Origin: Candidatus Nitrosothermus koennekei
GTDB lineage: Archaea; Thermoproteota; Nitrososphaeria; Nitrososphaerales; Nitrosocaldaceae
NCBI GenBank assembly: GCA_013538715.1
Contig: JACAFH010000005.1
Span: 1 to 64,000 of the forward strand
Length of the DNA: 64,000 nt
Direction of reading: 5' to 3'
The position numbers were made by a program, and so were the translations under genes. Shown here in pieces: positions 8,682 through 18,073 of this stretch. The number at the start of each line of letters is the position of its first letter. Within the stretch, counting starts at the first letter, position 1. The notes beneath the pieces are model-generated. The model saw only the letters and a list, made by a program, of their open reading frames with translations. It did not search any database and was not told where the DNA came from.

Positions 8682-10354
8682 AGTATATTTTTTTTACAAT
8701 ATTCTTCATGTTCTTTTTTATTTTAGTAAATATAAAAGAGACATATGCTACTAAAATTAATATCTTAGTTGTACGAGATAATATTCCTTCAAAATTAATT
8801 GCTATCTTTAATAATTATAGACATGACTATGTAGTTGGTTTTTCAGGATTAAATACATTAAATGAGATTAACCAAATTAATACTGGTATAAAAGTCATAA
8901 ATTATTTTAATGCATCACAGATAATTCAAGAAATACCTAATTTACGAGCAAATGGTATTTCTTGGGTGTCATATGACTTAGAAAATAATTATTCTCCATC
9001 AAATGAAGTAAATGATCCGATTAATACAATAAAAAATCTATATAATAATCTTAGAGCAAATAACATGAATCTGATGTTAACTATAACTAACATACCTAAT
9101 CTTTACAATGTTACTAGACAAGTAGCAAATTATAGTCAGATATTCATAATACAAGGACAAAGTTTTCAAGCAACAAATGCAGATCAATATGCAAAAAAAG
9201 TAAAAGAGTTATATGATTATATATTAGCAGATAGTAAGAACATCAATGTTTTATATGTATCTCAGACTTCTTTACTGCAAGGCGATATATATAATACAAA
9301 GTTATCACATCATAAAACATTAACATTTTTGGATGGCGGAACATTATTTTATGATAGTAATACATCATATAATGATATTATTAGTTATTACGACTGGTTT
9401 ATGAGTAATTATAAGAAATCATCAACTACTTATTATGTTAGTACATCTGGTAATGATAATAATGACGGAAGTGAAATATCACCTTTTGCAACATTTAACA
9501 AGGCACTAAATACAGCTAAATGTGGTGATACAATAGTTATTAAACCAGGAACATATAATCAAGAATTAAATACTGTAAAAGATGCTTGTAAAGATTTTCC
9601 AATTAAAATTACTGGATATGGTGCAATAATAAAAGGGACAACAACATCAACCTATATCTCTAGAATTTATCATGATCATTATATATTAGAGGGTATGGAA
9701 TTTGATGGTACTCAAGGTAGCAATTATGTTAATAAAGGTATAAGAATTGAAAATGTGACGAATATTATCATACAAAATATAAAAATGCATAATATAGGTG
9801 ATGAAGGAATAAGGATAGTTAGATCTAGTGATATTACAATTCAAAATAACGAATTATATGATTTTGGGTTAGATCAGCTTCCAAGTGCAATAAACGGCGA
9901 AGCAATATACATAGGCACAGCACCAGAACAAAATAATGGTGTAGCAGATACAAGCAATAACATTTTAATAACATCTAACAATTGCTATGGACAAAGTACT
10001 GAATGTGTAGATGTAAAAGAGAATTCTACTAATGTATTAATACAATATAATACATTTAGAGAGTCTGACGATGCAAATTCTGGAATCATAGATATAAGAG
10101 GTAATCTTAATTTTATTATTAAAAATATTCTTAAAAATGGCTTAGGCGCTGGATTAAGGTTAGGTGGAGATACAGCAACTGATGGTATAAACAATACAAT
10201 AAAACATAATTACTTTGTTAATAATGCTATAGGCATTAAATTTATGTCACACCCACAAACCATAGTTTGTGGTAATAAATTTTCTAGTAATACACAAGAT
10301 AAATCAGGAACATATGCAAGTAACTATGATGTATACGCAATATGTCCTGCATAA
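8678..10354 (+). CDS. Secreted protein with unknown N-domain and DUF1565-like beta-helix
   Basis: Start placed at the ATG that forms an ATGA overlap with the fibre stop; an upstream in-frame ATG at 8627 would put the signal peptide internal. 558 aa. The signal peptide occupies residues 2-24 (ending TYA). Residues about 25-255 have alternating strand and helix segments (INILVVRD, GISWVSYDLENN, NMNLMLTITN, INVLYVSQTS) and could be a TIM-barrel or glycosidase-like domain. Residues about 260-558 start with YYVSTSGNDNNDGS, the usual opening of DUF1565/right-handed beta-helix proteins, and continue with NIIIQNIKMHNI-type rungs. It may bind or cut host surface glycans. Confidence 0.65.
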   Translation: MKYIFFTIFFMFFFILVNIKETYATKINILVVRDNIPSKLIAIFNNYRHDYVVGFSGLNTLNEINQINTGIKVINYFNASQIIQEIPNLRANGISWVSYDLENNYSPSNEVNDPINTIKNLYNNLRANNMNLMLTITNIPNLYNVTRQVANYSQIFIIQGQSFQATNADQYAKKVKELYDYILADSKNINVLYVSQTSLLQGDIYNTKLSHHKTLTFLDGGTLFYDSNTSYNDIISYYDWFMSNYKKSSTTYYVSTSGNDNNDGSEISPFATFNKALNTAKCGDTIVIKPGTYNQELNTVKDACKDFPIKITGYGAIIKGTTTSTYISRIYHDHYILEGMEFDGTQGSNYVNKGIRIENVTNIIIQNIKMHNIGDEGIRIVRSSDITIQNNELYDFGLDQLPSAINGEAIYIGTAPEQNNGVADTSNNILITSNNCYGQSTECVDVKENSTNVLIQYNTFRESDDANSGIIDIRGNLNFIIKNILKNGLGAGLRLGGDTATDGINNTIKHNYFVNNAIGIKFMSHPQTIVCGNKFSSNTQDKSGTYASNYDVYAICPA

Positions 10355-10386
10355 TATTTTTATTTAATTTCTTAAAATAGATAATT

Positions 10387-11100
10387 ATGGAATCTCTATG
10401 GAATCAATCATTTAAAAAAGGTAAAGGTGTTAACATAGAACCTTCATTATGTTTATACACTCCAGAACAAGTATATCATGCATTAAAACAAAATGATAAT
10501 ATCGTATCATGGCTTAATTTTATATCTAATATTTATACACCATCTAAACAATATGATATACTATTGATATATCCATGTTCTGCAGATAAACCGTATTATA
10601 AGTCGAGAAGTTATAAGGCATTATACAAAACGTTAAATTCAATAGCAGATCGTGAGAATAGAATACATTTAATAACGATCTCAGAACCTTATGCACTTAT
10701 ACCAGAAGAATTTTACTATAGCAAAACAGAATGGTATGATTGCCCAGGTTTGTTTGAGTGGTTTTGTAGAAAGCATAAACTCAATTATAATCAAGAAATT
10801 GTAGATTATTGTATTGATATATTAGCTAGTGCTATCACAAAATTTCTAAAGAGAAATATAAGTAATTATAAAACAATAATTGCATGTGTTAGAACATATA
10901 CATCACAACTTGCTTCTAAACATGATCATACACATAAAAGAATGTTAGATATTGTTAACAAAGAAGTAGATAATAAAATAGAGATTATACCTCCAGCAGA
11001 AGTTATATCAACAATAAATAAATTTGCATGGGATAGATATGGAGTATCTCATCCTATAGTTCAAAGTTATTTATACCATGAAATTATAAAAAGATTATAA
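10387..11100 (+). CDS. ArcS-like DUF5591-domain protein
   Basis: 237 aa. IYPCSADKPYYKSRSYKALY (61-80) matches the PCS-x-x-KPY-x-S signature of the DUF5591 domain of archaeosine synthase (ArcS). ISEPYALIPEEF (98-109) followed by WYDCPG (116-121) matches the later conserved blocks (P-x-x-x-VP-x-E, YD-x-P-x-x-G). ArcS adds an amino group source to preQ0 in tRNA; viral relatives occur beside DpdA-type DNA transglycosylases. The other ArcS domains (TGT-like catalytic fold, PUA) are absent. Convergent with, and overlapping by six bases, the TGT-like gene. I infer a role in making or tailoring 7-deazaguanine in element DNA. Confidence 0.7.
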   Translation: MESLWNQSFKKGKGVNIEPSLCLYTPEQVYHALKQNDNIVSWLNFISNIYTPSKQYDILLIYPCSADKPYYKSRSYKALYKTLNSIADRENRIHLITISEPYALIPEEFYYSKTEWYDCPGLFEWFCRKHKLNYNQEIVDYCIDILASAITKFLKRNISNYKTIIACVRTYTSQLASKHDHTHKRMLDIVNKEVDNKIEIIPPAEVISTINKFAWDRYGVSHPIVQSYLYHEIIKRL

Positions 11101-12114
11101 AGTAGTGTTATGTTTTAACATCTTAGCATATTTCCATAGATAATTGAATGATGATCTTGCAAATATATTATCTAGATATTTTTCATATTTATCTAATCCA
11201 GATTCTAAGTATTCCTTAGCAATTTGAGATTCCATTTTTATTGTATACTCATTATGTATAGCTCTTGCCTTAAAATCTTTCCAAAGATTTTTAAAATCAA
11301 CAGAACATACACTACATTTACACTGCAATAATTTCTCCATATCTTCTGCTCTTAAATCTCCTTTTACTCGACCAAATGTTGCTTGCATATTACCAACATA
11401 ACGTTCTCCAGTGCCTTGAAGTATAATTTTACCATAGGCTGCTTTCCGCCTATAACCAGCAGAGTCAATACTAGAGATACCAAGATAATATGCTAAATGT
11501 AGAGTTAAAGGTGATGATCCAATACCCATCATATGTACTTTAAAATCTGTAAGTTGATGAATATATTTAACCGATATATTAATCATCTCTAGTAAAGTAC
11601 GATTAAAATGTCTATCACCAAATAGATGTTTACTAGAAATAAATGTATTATCATGTATAATACTACCTATCGCAATATATTCTGCATCTGCTTTGCTTTG
11701 TAACCATTTAATATTATTTTTTAATGATTCTTTATTCCATGCATGTAATGATGGTACAAGTTTTCCGTTTAATCTAGTAGATGATTGCCAATATAAAATA
11801 TTTTCTTGCGTTTTATTCCATGAATCAATCATTTCTTTGAGTGTATGAATATACCTAGAAAAAGGATAATCTAAAGGAATTGTTTTATCAGGATTTAATT
11901 GTTCTTGAATATAAACAACTCTATCTTTATTTAATGCTTTATTATGTGTACTAGCTGTAAAAGCACCATTATCAAGAAATAATTTTAAAGGTTTATAAGA
12001 TAACTTAATATTCTTATTATTGTAATAATTTATAACTGAGTCCATAACATAATCATGAGATCTATCATATTTCACAGGATTTTTATTCTCTCCGATCCAT
12101 AATAAAGTATCCAT
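11095..12114 (-). CDS. TGT-superfamily transglycosylase, DpdA-like
   Basis: 339 aa. TGT-fold landmarks: LDNGAF at 47-52 (Asp48, equivalent of the SDSGGFQ Asp), PLDYP (80-84), MMGIGSSPL (195-203), and SIDSAGYRRKAAYG (215-228), whose Asp217 is the candidate nucleophile and is followed by the Arg-rich patch. The zinc site is C265-x-C267-x2-C270 with His287, the CxCxxC...H layout of the family. No PUA domain follows, unlike archaeal tRNA TGT. DpdA proteins of phages exchange guanine for a 7-deazaguanine in DNA and have this short form. Next to the ArcS-like gene, a DNA target is more likely than tRNA; an RNA target cannot be excluded. PreQ0 synthesis genes are not seen, so the precursor would come from the host. 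Confidence 0.75.
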   Translation of the reverse strand: MDTLLWIGENKNPVKYDRSHDYVMDSVINYYNNKNIKLSYKPLKLFLDNGAFTASTHNKALNKDRVVYIQEQLNPDKTIPLDYPFSRYIHTLKEMIDSWNKTQENILYWQSSTRLNGKLVPSLHAWNKESLKNNIKWLQSKADAEYIAIGSIIHDNTFISSKHLFGDRHFNRTLLEMINISVKYIHQLTDFKVHMMGIGSSPLTLHLAYYLGISSIDSAGYRRKAAYGKIILQGTGERYVGNMQATFGRVKGDLRAEDMEKLLQCKCSVCSVDFKNLWKDFKARAIHNEYTIKMESQIAKEYLESGLDKYEKYLDNIFARSSFNYLWKYAKMLKHNTTL

Positions 12115-12150
12115 AAATTATGTAAATTAATATATATGATATATACTTTT

Positions 12151-14377
12151 TTATTCTATATTAATTCTTTGTCTTGTTTTTTCAAGAGAAATGATATCTC
12201 TTTTTCTACCAGATTTTATTAAACGGTTATGTACAAGAGTTATAAAATCAATATATAATTGCTCTAATAAATTATTTATTTCATCTTCTGAAAATCCTAA
12301 AGCATGTAAAACAGCTATATCTAATTCTCGTCTATTTATATCATTTACTTCATTATAATATACTTGTGATTGTCTATTTAGTAGTTTATTCATATCATAA
12401 TCTATTCTATCTATTATATCTAAAGAAGGTACAGGAAAAATATTATAATCAATAACTTCACATTCACCAACTCCACCACCTAATCTTCTGCTATATAATT
12501 CCATAGTTAAATAGAAGATTGTTGAATTTAAGTATAACCATAACTTTTCAGGATTAGATGTATATACTAATATAAAACTATTATCAGAAATTATCGGTTT
12601 AACAGAAAATGGAATATAAATATGTTCACGCCAAAAATGAGGTAAAAATATATGAGCAGGTTTCATTAGATGTAACTGATACCATTTGGTTTTTTTATTA
12701 CTAAATTTATTATGATATCCAACAATTTTTTCGTGTGTAAAACGATTAATTATAACCTTATTTTCATATTCTTTAATATATTTATGAATATATTCAGATT
12801 CAGATATTATATCATCTGAAATATATAAACAATATGTTGTTAGTTTCTTTATTTGATATGAATGATTTAATTCTCTTGGTGTACGTAATATTGGTATTAA
12901 ATATTTTTTCTCAATAAAGAATTTATATTTATCTTCATTACATACATATACTAATTCATCATGATTTTTTAAAATTTTCATATAAAAAAACTTATTACCA
13001 TTTGTACGTAAACCACTACGCAACAAAACAATATCATCTAATCTATGTGTTAACTTTGATTGAATCTTATCTCATATTAATGGTAGATGTAAGTAAAACC
13101 ATTTACCGCTTTGTAACTTTAATTTGTTAATAACATAAATATTTAATATTGATAACTTCATATAATCATCAAATAGAATAAACATAATATTATCACTAAT
13201 ATCTTTTTTAGAATATAAAACAATAATCGCATTGATATCAAGATCAAAAGATCTTATTTTTTTACCATAGATAGCTATTATATATTTTTTAAGTATAGAT
13301 TGTAATGTAATTCCATAACCAGTTTCTAACCATTTATCAGAAGTGATAACACAGATAACACCATTATCATCAATTAAATCAAGAACACGAATCATAAAAT
13401 AACAATATAAATCTGATCTTGTACTTAAGTTATATTCATTATATAAATCAGCATATTCTTGTTTTTTATCCTTAGGTATATATTCATGTCGTATATAAGG
13501 AGGATTCATTAAAATTATATCGGCTTTTTTTTCGTAAATATTGTTGTATTAGATCTTTATCTTTTCTTAATAATGAATCATTTATTTTATATATGTTAAA
13601 AGGTATTTGATAATTAAAACATGAATTATTAAGTAAAAACAAGAATAACCTTAATTTAGTAATAAAAATTGCATAATCATCAATGTCAAAACCATATATA
13701 TTATAAACTAAGGTATGTATTATTTTAGTATAATCAAACTGATTATTTAAACAAAATTTACTTAATAAAGATAATATTACATTAAGCATAATAATCATTA
13801 AATTACCTGTTCCAACAGCTGGATCGAGAATAACAATATCAGATAATTTTTTTATAAGTTCATTATCAGTTAAATTATTAAATTCGTTATAAAAAATATA
13901 TTTATTATCTAATTTTTCTATTTTATCTTGTTTATTTAGATAATAAACAAGAGCCCTTTGACACATAAATATCTGTTCTTCTAATTGTGTATAATATGCT
14001 CCATTTATTGTTTTTTCATAATCTTCTTTAAAGTATTCATGTAATTGGCTAAATATTGAAGGATCAATAAATTCTTCACATTGTTTTAAAGATTCTGTAA
14101 GTGTAAAATTATAGTTATTTAAACACATACATATTTGATTAAATATATTATCATCAAGATTGACATTAAATATATAACAACGTAAATCTGGTGGTAATAA
14201 TTTTTCTAAGAATTGTATCACGTCACTATAATGAAAGCAATTTGTATTAAATTTTGATTTAAGAAAATAATATAATAATATATTCATCATAATAGCTTTT
14301 AAGTGTAATATATTATATTTTGTCATCAATGTTTGATATAGATGTTTATATTCTTTAATAAAAGTAGTATATAGCAT
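12151..14377 (-). pseudogene. Disrupted Eco57I/PglX-like N6-adenine DNA methyltransferase
   Basis: One methyltransferase split in three. Part 1 (14377-13484): helical N-domain, GAYYTQLEEQ (motif X region, residues 126-135), ILDPAVGTGNLMI (motif I, 183-195), YGFDIDDYA (motif II). Part 2 begins inside the motif IV block: ADIILMNPPYIRHEY is rebuilt if the 8-base A run at 13532-13525 loses one base. Part 3 follows an in-frame TGA at 13074-13072; the frame stays open across it through RSGLRTNGNKFFY to the target-recognition region ending at 12151. So there is one frameshift and one stop. The C-terminal HALGFSEDEI is typical of the family. Causes could be decay, phase variation at the A run, or sequencing error. 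No restriction gene is recognised nearby. Confidence 0.8.
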
Positions 14378-14410
14378 ATTAAAAAAATATAAAAAGGTAA
14401 TATATATATT

Positions 14411-14812
14411 TTATGTGGCAATAGTTCCTTGCTGGTCTAGATCTTCAATAATACCTTGTCTCTTTGCTTCATTAATATCCATTAGAATAAATCTATAATA
14501 TCGCTCATTCGGTTTTTTATCTACAACCATTAGCACTGTATCGTTTTGTTTATATCTAGTAATTTTGTCTCGTAAAGCAGCATATTGAACGTTTAATGTA
14601 TAGTATTTCTCAGATAATGAAGGATTTGACTCTATTACTTGAATATCTACAACATCTTGTGATGTTAGCATTTTTCCCGTTCTTGGTATATGTCTTACGT
14701 CACTTAACAGTTTAAACACTATCCAACCTCTGAATTCAGACAGCTTTAAGAATGGATAGAGTGTCTTTTTTACATCTATTCGATCTATGTTTATTCTCAT
14801 AATGTTATACAT
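14411..14812 (-). CDS. Hypothetical soluble protein
   Basis: 133 aa, or 129 aa if the second ATG at 14800 is used. It is a mixed alpha/beta protein without membrane segments. Short strands (RGWIVFKLL, VVDIQVIES, DTVLMVVDK, RYYRFILMD) could form a small barrel, and the C-terminus is acidic (EDLDQQG). A nucleic-acid-binding barrel is possible but not shown. It lies upstream of the broken methyltransferase on the same strand and divergent from 14883. Confidence 0.5.
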   Translation of the reverse strand: MYNIMRINIDRIDVKKTLYPFLKLSEFRGWIVFKLLSDVRHIPRTGKMLTSQDVVDIQVIESNPSLSEKYYTLNVQYAALRDKITRYKQNDTVLMVVDKKPNERYYRFILMDINEAKRQGIIEDLDQQGTIAT

Positions 14813-14882
14813 ACAATGTATATAATATATACTCTTTTTTAAACAAAACTTTTATATCTTAGTTTATAGTAATTTATGCATA

Positions 14883-15566
14883 ATGGATATTGTAGAATTA
14901 GCATTAAAATATATTCAAGAAGGTAAAAGCTACCAAGAAGCATATCAACTTGCAAAAAAAGAACTTAAAGTAGAAGTTAAACCAAAGACAGAAGATAGAA
15001 AGATCAAAAAAAGTCAGTTAATGTTATCTTTATCATTGCCAAAAATGCTATATCACTGGAAATTAATAGTTGATAATGTTCAAAATAAAGAATTACAAAC
15101 AATAGCTTATGCACTTGCTATTTATCCAGCTCGCCCGAAAAGTTTTATTATATGTGATAAATCTATAAAACAAGACAATCTTTACATTTCTATAGCTAAA
15201 ATTAAACGAAATATTAATTATATTATACTTCCAAGACCTTTACCTCTTCCTTTATCAATGAATTATTCAACCTTTAAAGTCTCTCTAGCTAAATTATATG
15301 CAAAATTAGTTAAAAATGCTGATCTAGCTACTAATGTATCTTATGTAAAAAATATATTTAGACACGCATATATTAAATATTTTTATGATGTATATAAATT
15401 TGATTTAACATATTTAGATCAAAATCTTCTGCAACATGCAAATAAAAGTAATATAAAATATTATTTTGAATTTGATATTGAAAAATTCATGAAAGAGACG
15501 TTTATTCCAAAAATGCTAGAAATGCCTGAATATAAAGCAATATGGGATGTGATAAAATATGACTAA
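14883..15566 (+). CDS. Hypothetical soluble protein, first of the ATPase gene run
   Basis: 227 aa, no signal peptide or membrane segment. The N-terminal 25 residues form an amphipathic helix (ALKYIQEGKSYQEAYQLAKK), followed by a charged linker and a mostly helical body rich in Tyr and Lys. A TATA-like ACTTTTATAT lies about 30 bases before the ATG. Its stop overlaps the next start by eight bases. It opens a run of four overlapping genes that ends with the P-loop ATPase, so a virion-assembly role is possible. No family recognised. Confidence 0.5.
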   Translation: MDIVELALKYIQEGKSYQEAYQLAKKELKVEVKPKTEDRKIKKSQLMLSLSLPKMLYHWKLIVDNVQNKELQTIAYALAIYPARPKSFIICDKSIKQDNLYISIAKIKRNINYIILPRPLPLPLSMNYSTFKVSLAKLYAKLVKNADLATNVSYVKNIFRHAYIKYFYDVYKFDLTYLDQNLLQHANKSNIKYYFEFDIEKFMKETFIPKMLEMPEYKAIWDVIKYD

Positions 15567-16047
15567 TGATAATACAGCTATTGTTGAAGGTTTAAGAAAT
15601 AGTATTTATTTTGAGACTAGTACACATATTTTAACACCACGAACGATTACATGGGCAATAAAAAGAATAGATTTAATTAATAGATTAATATCTTTTGCAG
15701 AAATAAAAGATATAACACAAACTGATAAACGCGTTAATCTTAAGGACATTGTAAAAGAGCCCCCAAAAAGAGATGATTATGAGACAGAAGAAGAATATAA
15801 TCGTGCATATAATGACTATCAAATGATACGTTCTGCTTTAAATTTAAGCGCTGGAGAACACCTTTATATTGATATTTTAGATTATGAATATATTTTAAGA
15901 TTAATTAATGAAATGAAAGAAATCTTAGCACTTGTTAGTGCTAAGAATGGAGCTAAATTACATACATTAATGACAACCAATATTCAAAGCGTTAAAAAAT
16001 TTGAGACACCATTTGCTAGACTATTTGGACACAGTGGTGAACCATGA
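15559..16047 (+). CDS. Hypothetical soluble protein, second of the ATPase gene run
   Basis: 162 aa. It is mostly helical and charged, with a central KEPPKRDDYETEEEYNRAYND segment that looks like an exposed linker between two helical regions. There are no Cys and no membrane segment. It overlaps the genes on both sides (8 and 4 bases), which suggests coupled translation. No family recognised. Confidence 0.5.
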   Translation: MTNDNTAIVEGLRNSIYFETSTHILTPRTITWAIKRIDLINRLISFAEIKDITQTDKRVNLKDIVKEPPKRDDYETEEEYNRAYNDYQMIRSALNLSAGEHLYIDILDYEYILRLINEMKEILALVSAKNGAKLHTLMTTNIQSVKKFETPFARLFGHSGEP

Positions 16048-16973
16048 TAATAGCAATTATCTATCTTATTATGCTTGGATCATTTGATAATATCATATAC
16101 AGTTATGAATTATCGAATTTAGACTGTACTAATTATACTGAAATGACTCGTTATGAAATATATAATGTATCAGATTGTATAACATATGTTAATGCTGCTA
16201 AAGTACAGTTACTTGCATATATAGCAAGTAATATGTTAACAAGTGTAGACATAGCATCCTATCTTATTCTTGTAAAAAAAGCAATAAATCCATTTATATT
16301 AAAGAATAAAAATATTGTCTTGATTATAAGTGATAAATTAGAAATAGCACTATCTGAATATGTTCCTATTATTGTTCACAAGAAAAATGCATATTTTACA
16401 CGACAATGGTATAAAGATGAACTTAGAAATAATCATTTACAAATTTATGTAAAAGGACGCTATCAACCTCTAGGTTATAAAGATAGAACAAATATTGTCA
16501 CAATTTTAAACTATAATAAATATATGATGAAAGTAAGTAAAACAAAAAGAGTAACATCATATAATATATTCAAATTAGGACATTTTAAGCGTAATTGGAT
16601 ATTAGAAATCAATCCTATTCAACATACATATATTATTCGCTCAGTAAAGAAATTAGATCCTAGTCTTCCATCATTCAAATTTGGTTTATGGAAACGACTA
16701 CAAATTATAGTACCACATTTAAATGAAACTCAAGAACTACATACTGAAAGTAGTAGTATAAATTCTATTTTAATGCAGAAAGTAAAAATTAATGTAAGAG
16801 AAGTAACATTAGATGAGAGTAGTGCATATTTATACTCTTTATTACAAGCTGTTTTAAAAGACGCTGAAGATAAACAGAAATTACTAGAAATAAGTTTTCC
16901 AATCAAGTGGATATTCATAGCGTTAATAGTATTTATAGCAATTTTCATGATGATGCTACAATGGAGTATATAA
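16044..16973 (+). CDS. Membrane protein with N-terminal signal and C-terminal anchor
   Basis: 309 aa. It has a hydrophobic N-terminus (residues 1-22) and a strong C-terminal helix (about 289-306). Between them is a domain of about 260 residues with two early Cys (DCTNY, DCITY) and several basic stretches. The layout is a type I surface protein or a signal-anchored virion protein. It starts four bases inside the previous gene and overlaps the ATPase start. Co-transcription with an ATPase suggests envelope or assembly function. No family recognised. Confidence 0.5.
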   Translation: MIIAIIYLIMLGSFDNIIYSYELSNLDCTNYTEMTRYEIYNVSDCITYVNAAKVQLLAYIASNMLTSVDIASYLILVKKAINPFILKNKNIVLIISDKLEIALSEYVPIIVHKKNAYFTRQWYKDELRNNHLQIYVKGRYQPLGYKDRTNIVTILNYNKYMMKVSKTKRVTSYNIFKLGHFKRNWILEINPIQHTYIIRSVKKLDPSLPSFKFGLWKRLQIIVPHLNETQELHTESSSINSILMQKVKINVREVTLDESSAYLYSLLQAVLKDAEDKQKLLEISFPIKWIFIALIVFIAIFMMMLQWSI

Positions 16974-17725
16974 CATCTAGAGCTTTTAATTTACTATCAA
17001 ATTATAAGAGTAAAAGTACTAACATTGAATACTTAACTTTACCCACTGTTACTAGTTTAATTTCAGATAATATCATAACAAGTCTAGAAAAGTATAATTT
17101 TTTCAGTATTTATATAGTTGGAATAATGGGTAGTGGAAAGACTACATTAACACGGTATATATCTAATGAAATACAACCATTAATGTTGCAGAAAAAATGG
17201 AAAATTAATTATATTAACGTTGAACTAAGAGATGATGAGGATAACGAAAATTATCTATCTAATATGTTAGCAATAGCATATAAAGACGGAGAACATAAAA
17301 ACGTTGATGTTCATATTGTAGTTATTGATGATGCCAGTTATTTCTTTTCCTCACCAACAAAATCAACACAAAGATCTAAACGTGATTACACATTAATAAG
17401 ACATATCTTTGAAGATAAAAAAGTACTCGTTATGATAGTTGGTCATCTTTTAACAGCAGTACCACCTATACTAAGAGCTTCAAATATATCATTATATACT
17501 ACACCGCCTATTAGTTATGCACAAGAATTATCTAAATTAATCATTGCACCATTAAAACAACAATTTAATTTTAAATTAAATATGTTTCAAAAAATAGTTA
17601 CGGACGGTAAATACGAAAGAGAAGAAAACAATACTAAGAAAATCATAGTATTAAAGTCAGATGAACGTCCTGTTCTTCTTGTAAAAACAGATGCTGTTAA
17701 TGTATGTAAGTTTATGAAAATATAA
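16961..17725 (+). CDS. P-loop ATPase, candidate assembly or packaging motor
   Basis: 254 aa from the ATG at 16961, chosen over 16907 because it cuts the overlap with the previous gene to 13 bases. YIVGIMGSGKTTLTRYIS is a clean Walker A; HIVVIDDASYFF about 110 residues later is the Walker B. A polar segment (IVGHLLTAVPP) after it could hold the sensor residue. Size and motif spacing fit the small FtsK/HerA-like or Zot-like ATPases of archaeal viruses, but the arginine finger is not obvious. No membrane segment. It is followed by a palindromic terminator and the convergent capsid-like gene. DNA packaging or virion budding is the likely role by context. Confidence 0.7.
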   Translation: MEYITSRAFNLLSNYKSKSTNIEYLTLPTVTSLISDNIITSLEKYNFFSIYIVGIMGSGKTTLTRYISNEIQPLMLQKKWKINYINVELRDDEDNENYLSNMLAIAYKDGEHKNVDVHIVVIDDASYFFSSPTKSTQRSKRDYTLIRHIFEDKKVLVMIVGHLLTAVPPILRASNISLYTTPPISYAQELSKLIIAPLKQQFNFKLNMFQKIVTDGKYEREENNTKKIIVLKSDERPVLLVKTDAVNVCKFMKI

Positions 17726-17751
17726 AAAAAATATTATATTTTTTATATTTT
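17717..17751. terminator. Bidirectional terminator between convergent genes
   Basis: A perfect 13-bp inverted repeat (AAAATATAAAAAA at 17717-17729 and TTTTTTATATTTT at 17739-17751) has a 9-base loop. It covers the ATPase stop and the capsid-like stop and gives a T-run on either strand, as archaeal termination needs. Confidence 0.6.
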
Positions 17752-18013
17752 AACTCGACCAGTTTCTGACGTAAGCGAATAAGATTGTTGCTGCTGCTAA
17801 AATAGGCAATATAATTATAAGTATGCCACCAAATTTACTGAATATATCACATCCTTGTCTCAATGCTTGTTGTATACTATTTTCATTTGTACCTTGTGCT
17901 GGACAAGCAAAGTTTGATCCCATGATATTATATAGTTGTGCTAGTATAGTTACTGCAACAATAATGGCGACAGAGACGATCACTACAGTCATGACACTTT
18001 GCATTGTGACCAT
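17750..18013 (-). CDS. Candidate major capsid protein, two-helix spindle-virus type
   Basis: 87 aa. Two long hydrophobic helices (about residues 5-30 and 58-82) flank a polar loop of about 28 residues with two Cys (FACPAQ, GCDIF). Spindle-shaped viruses (Fuselloviridae, Halspiviridae, Thaspiviridae) use small capsid proteins with exactly this two-hairpin-helix layout. It sits between the ATPase and the large virion-like gene, where a highly expressed structural gene would be expected. Helix content is rich in Ile/Val/Ala as in that group. An ATG at residue 4 is an alternative start. A holin or pilin-like protein is the main alternative. Confidence 0.6.
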   Translation of the reverse strand: MVTMQSVMTVVIVSVAIIVAVTILAQLYNIMGSNFACPAQGTNENSIQQALRQGCDIFSKFGGILIIILPILAAATILFAYVRNWSS

Positions 18014-18073
18014 ATATTAGTATTATATATGTATTTCTTCTATTTATATATTTAGATAAAATTTAATAAAAAG

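Noticed and set aside
13072-13074. TGA recoded as an amino acid
   Set aside because: The same gene also needs a frameshift fix, and the host encodes a normal aRF1 with NIKS; decay or sequence error is simpler.
16907-16960. Earlier ATG for the ATPase gene
   Set aside because: It would overlap the upstream membrane-protein gene by 67 bases; the ATG at 16961 gives a normal 13-base overlap.
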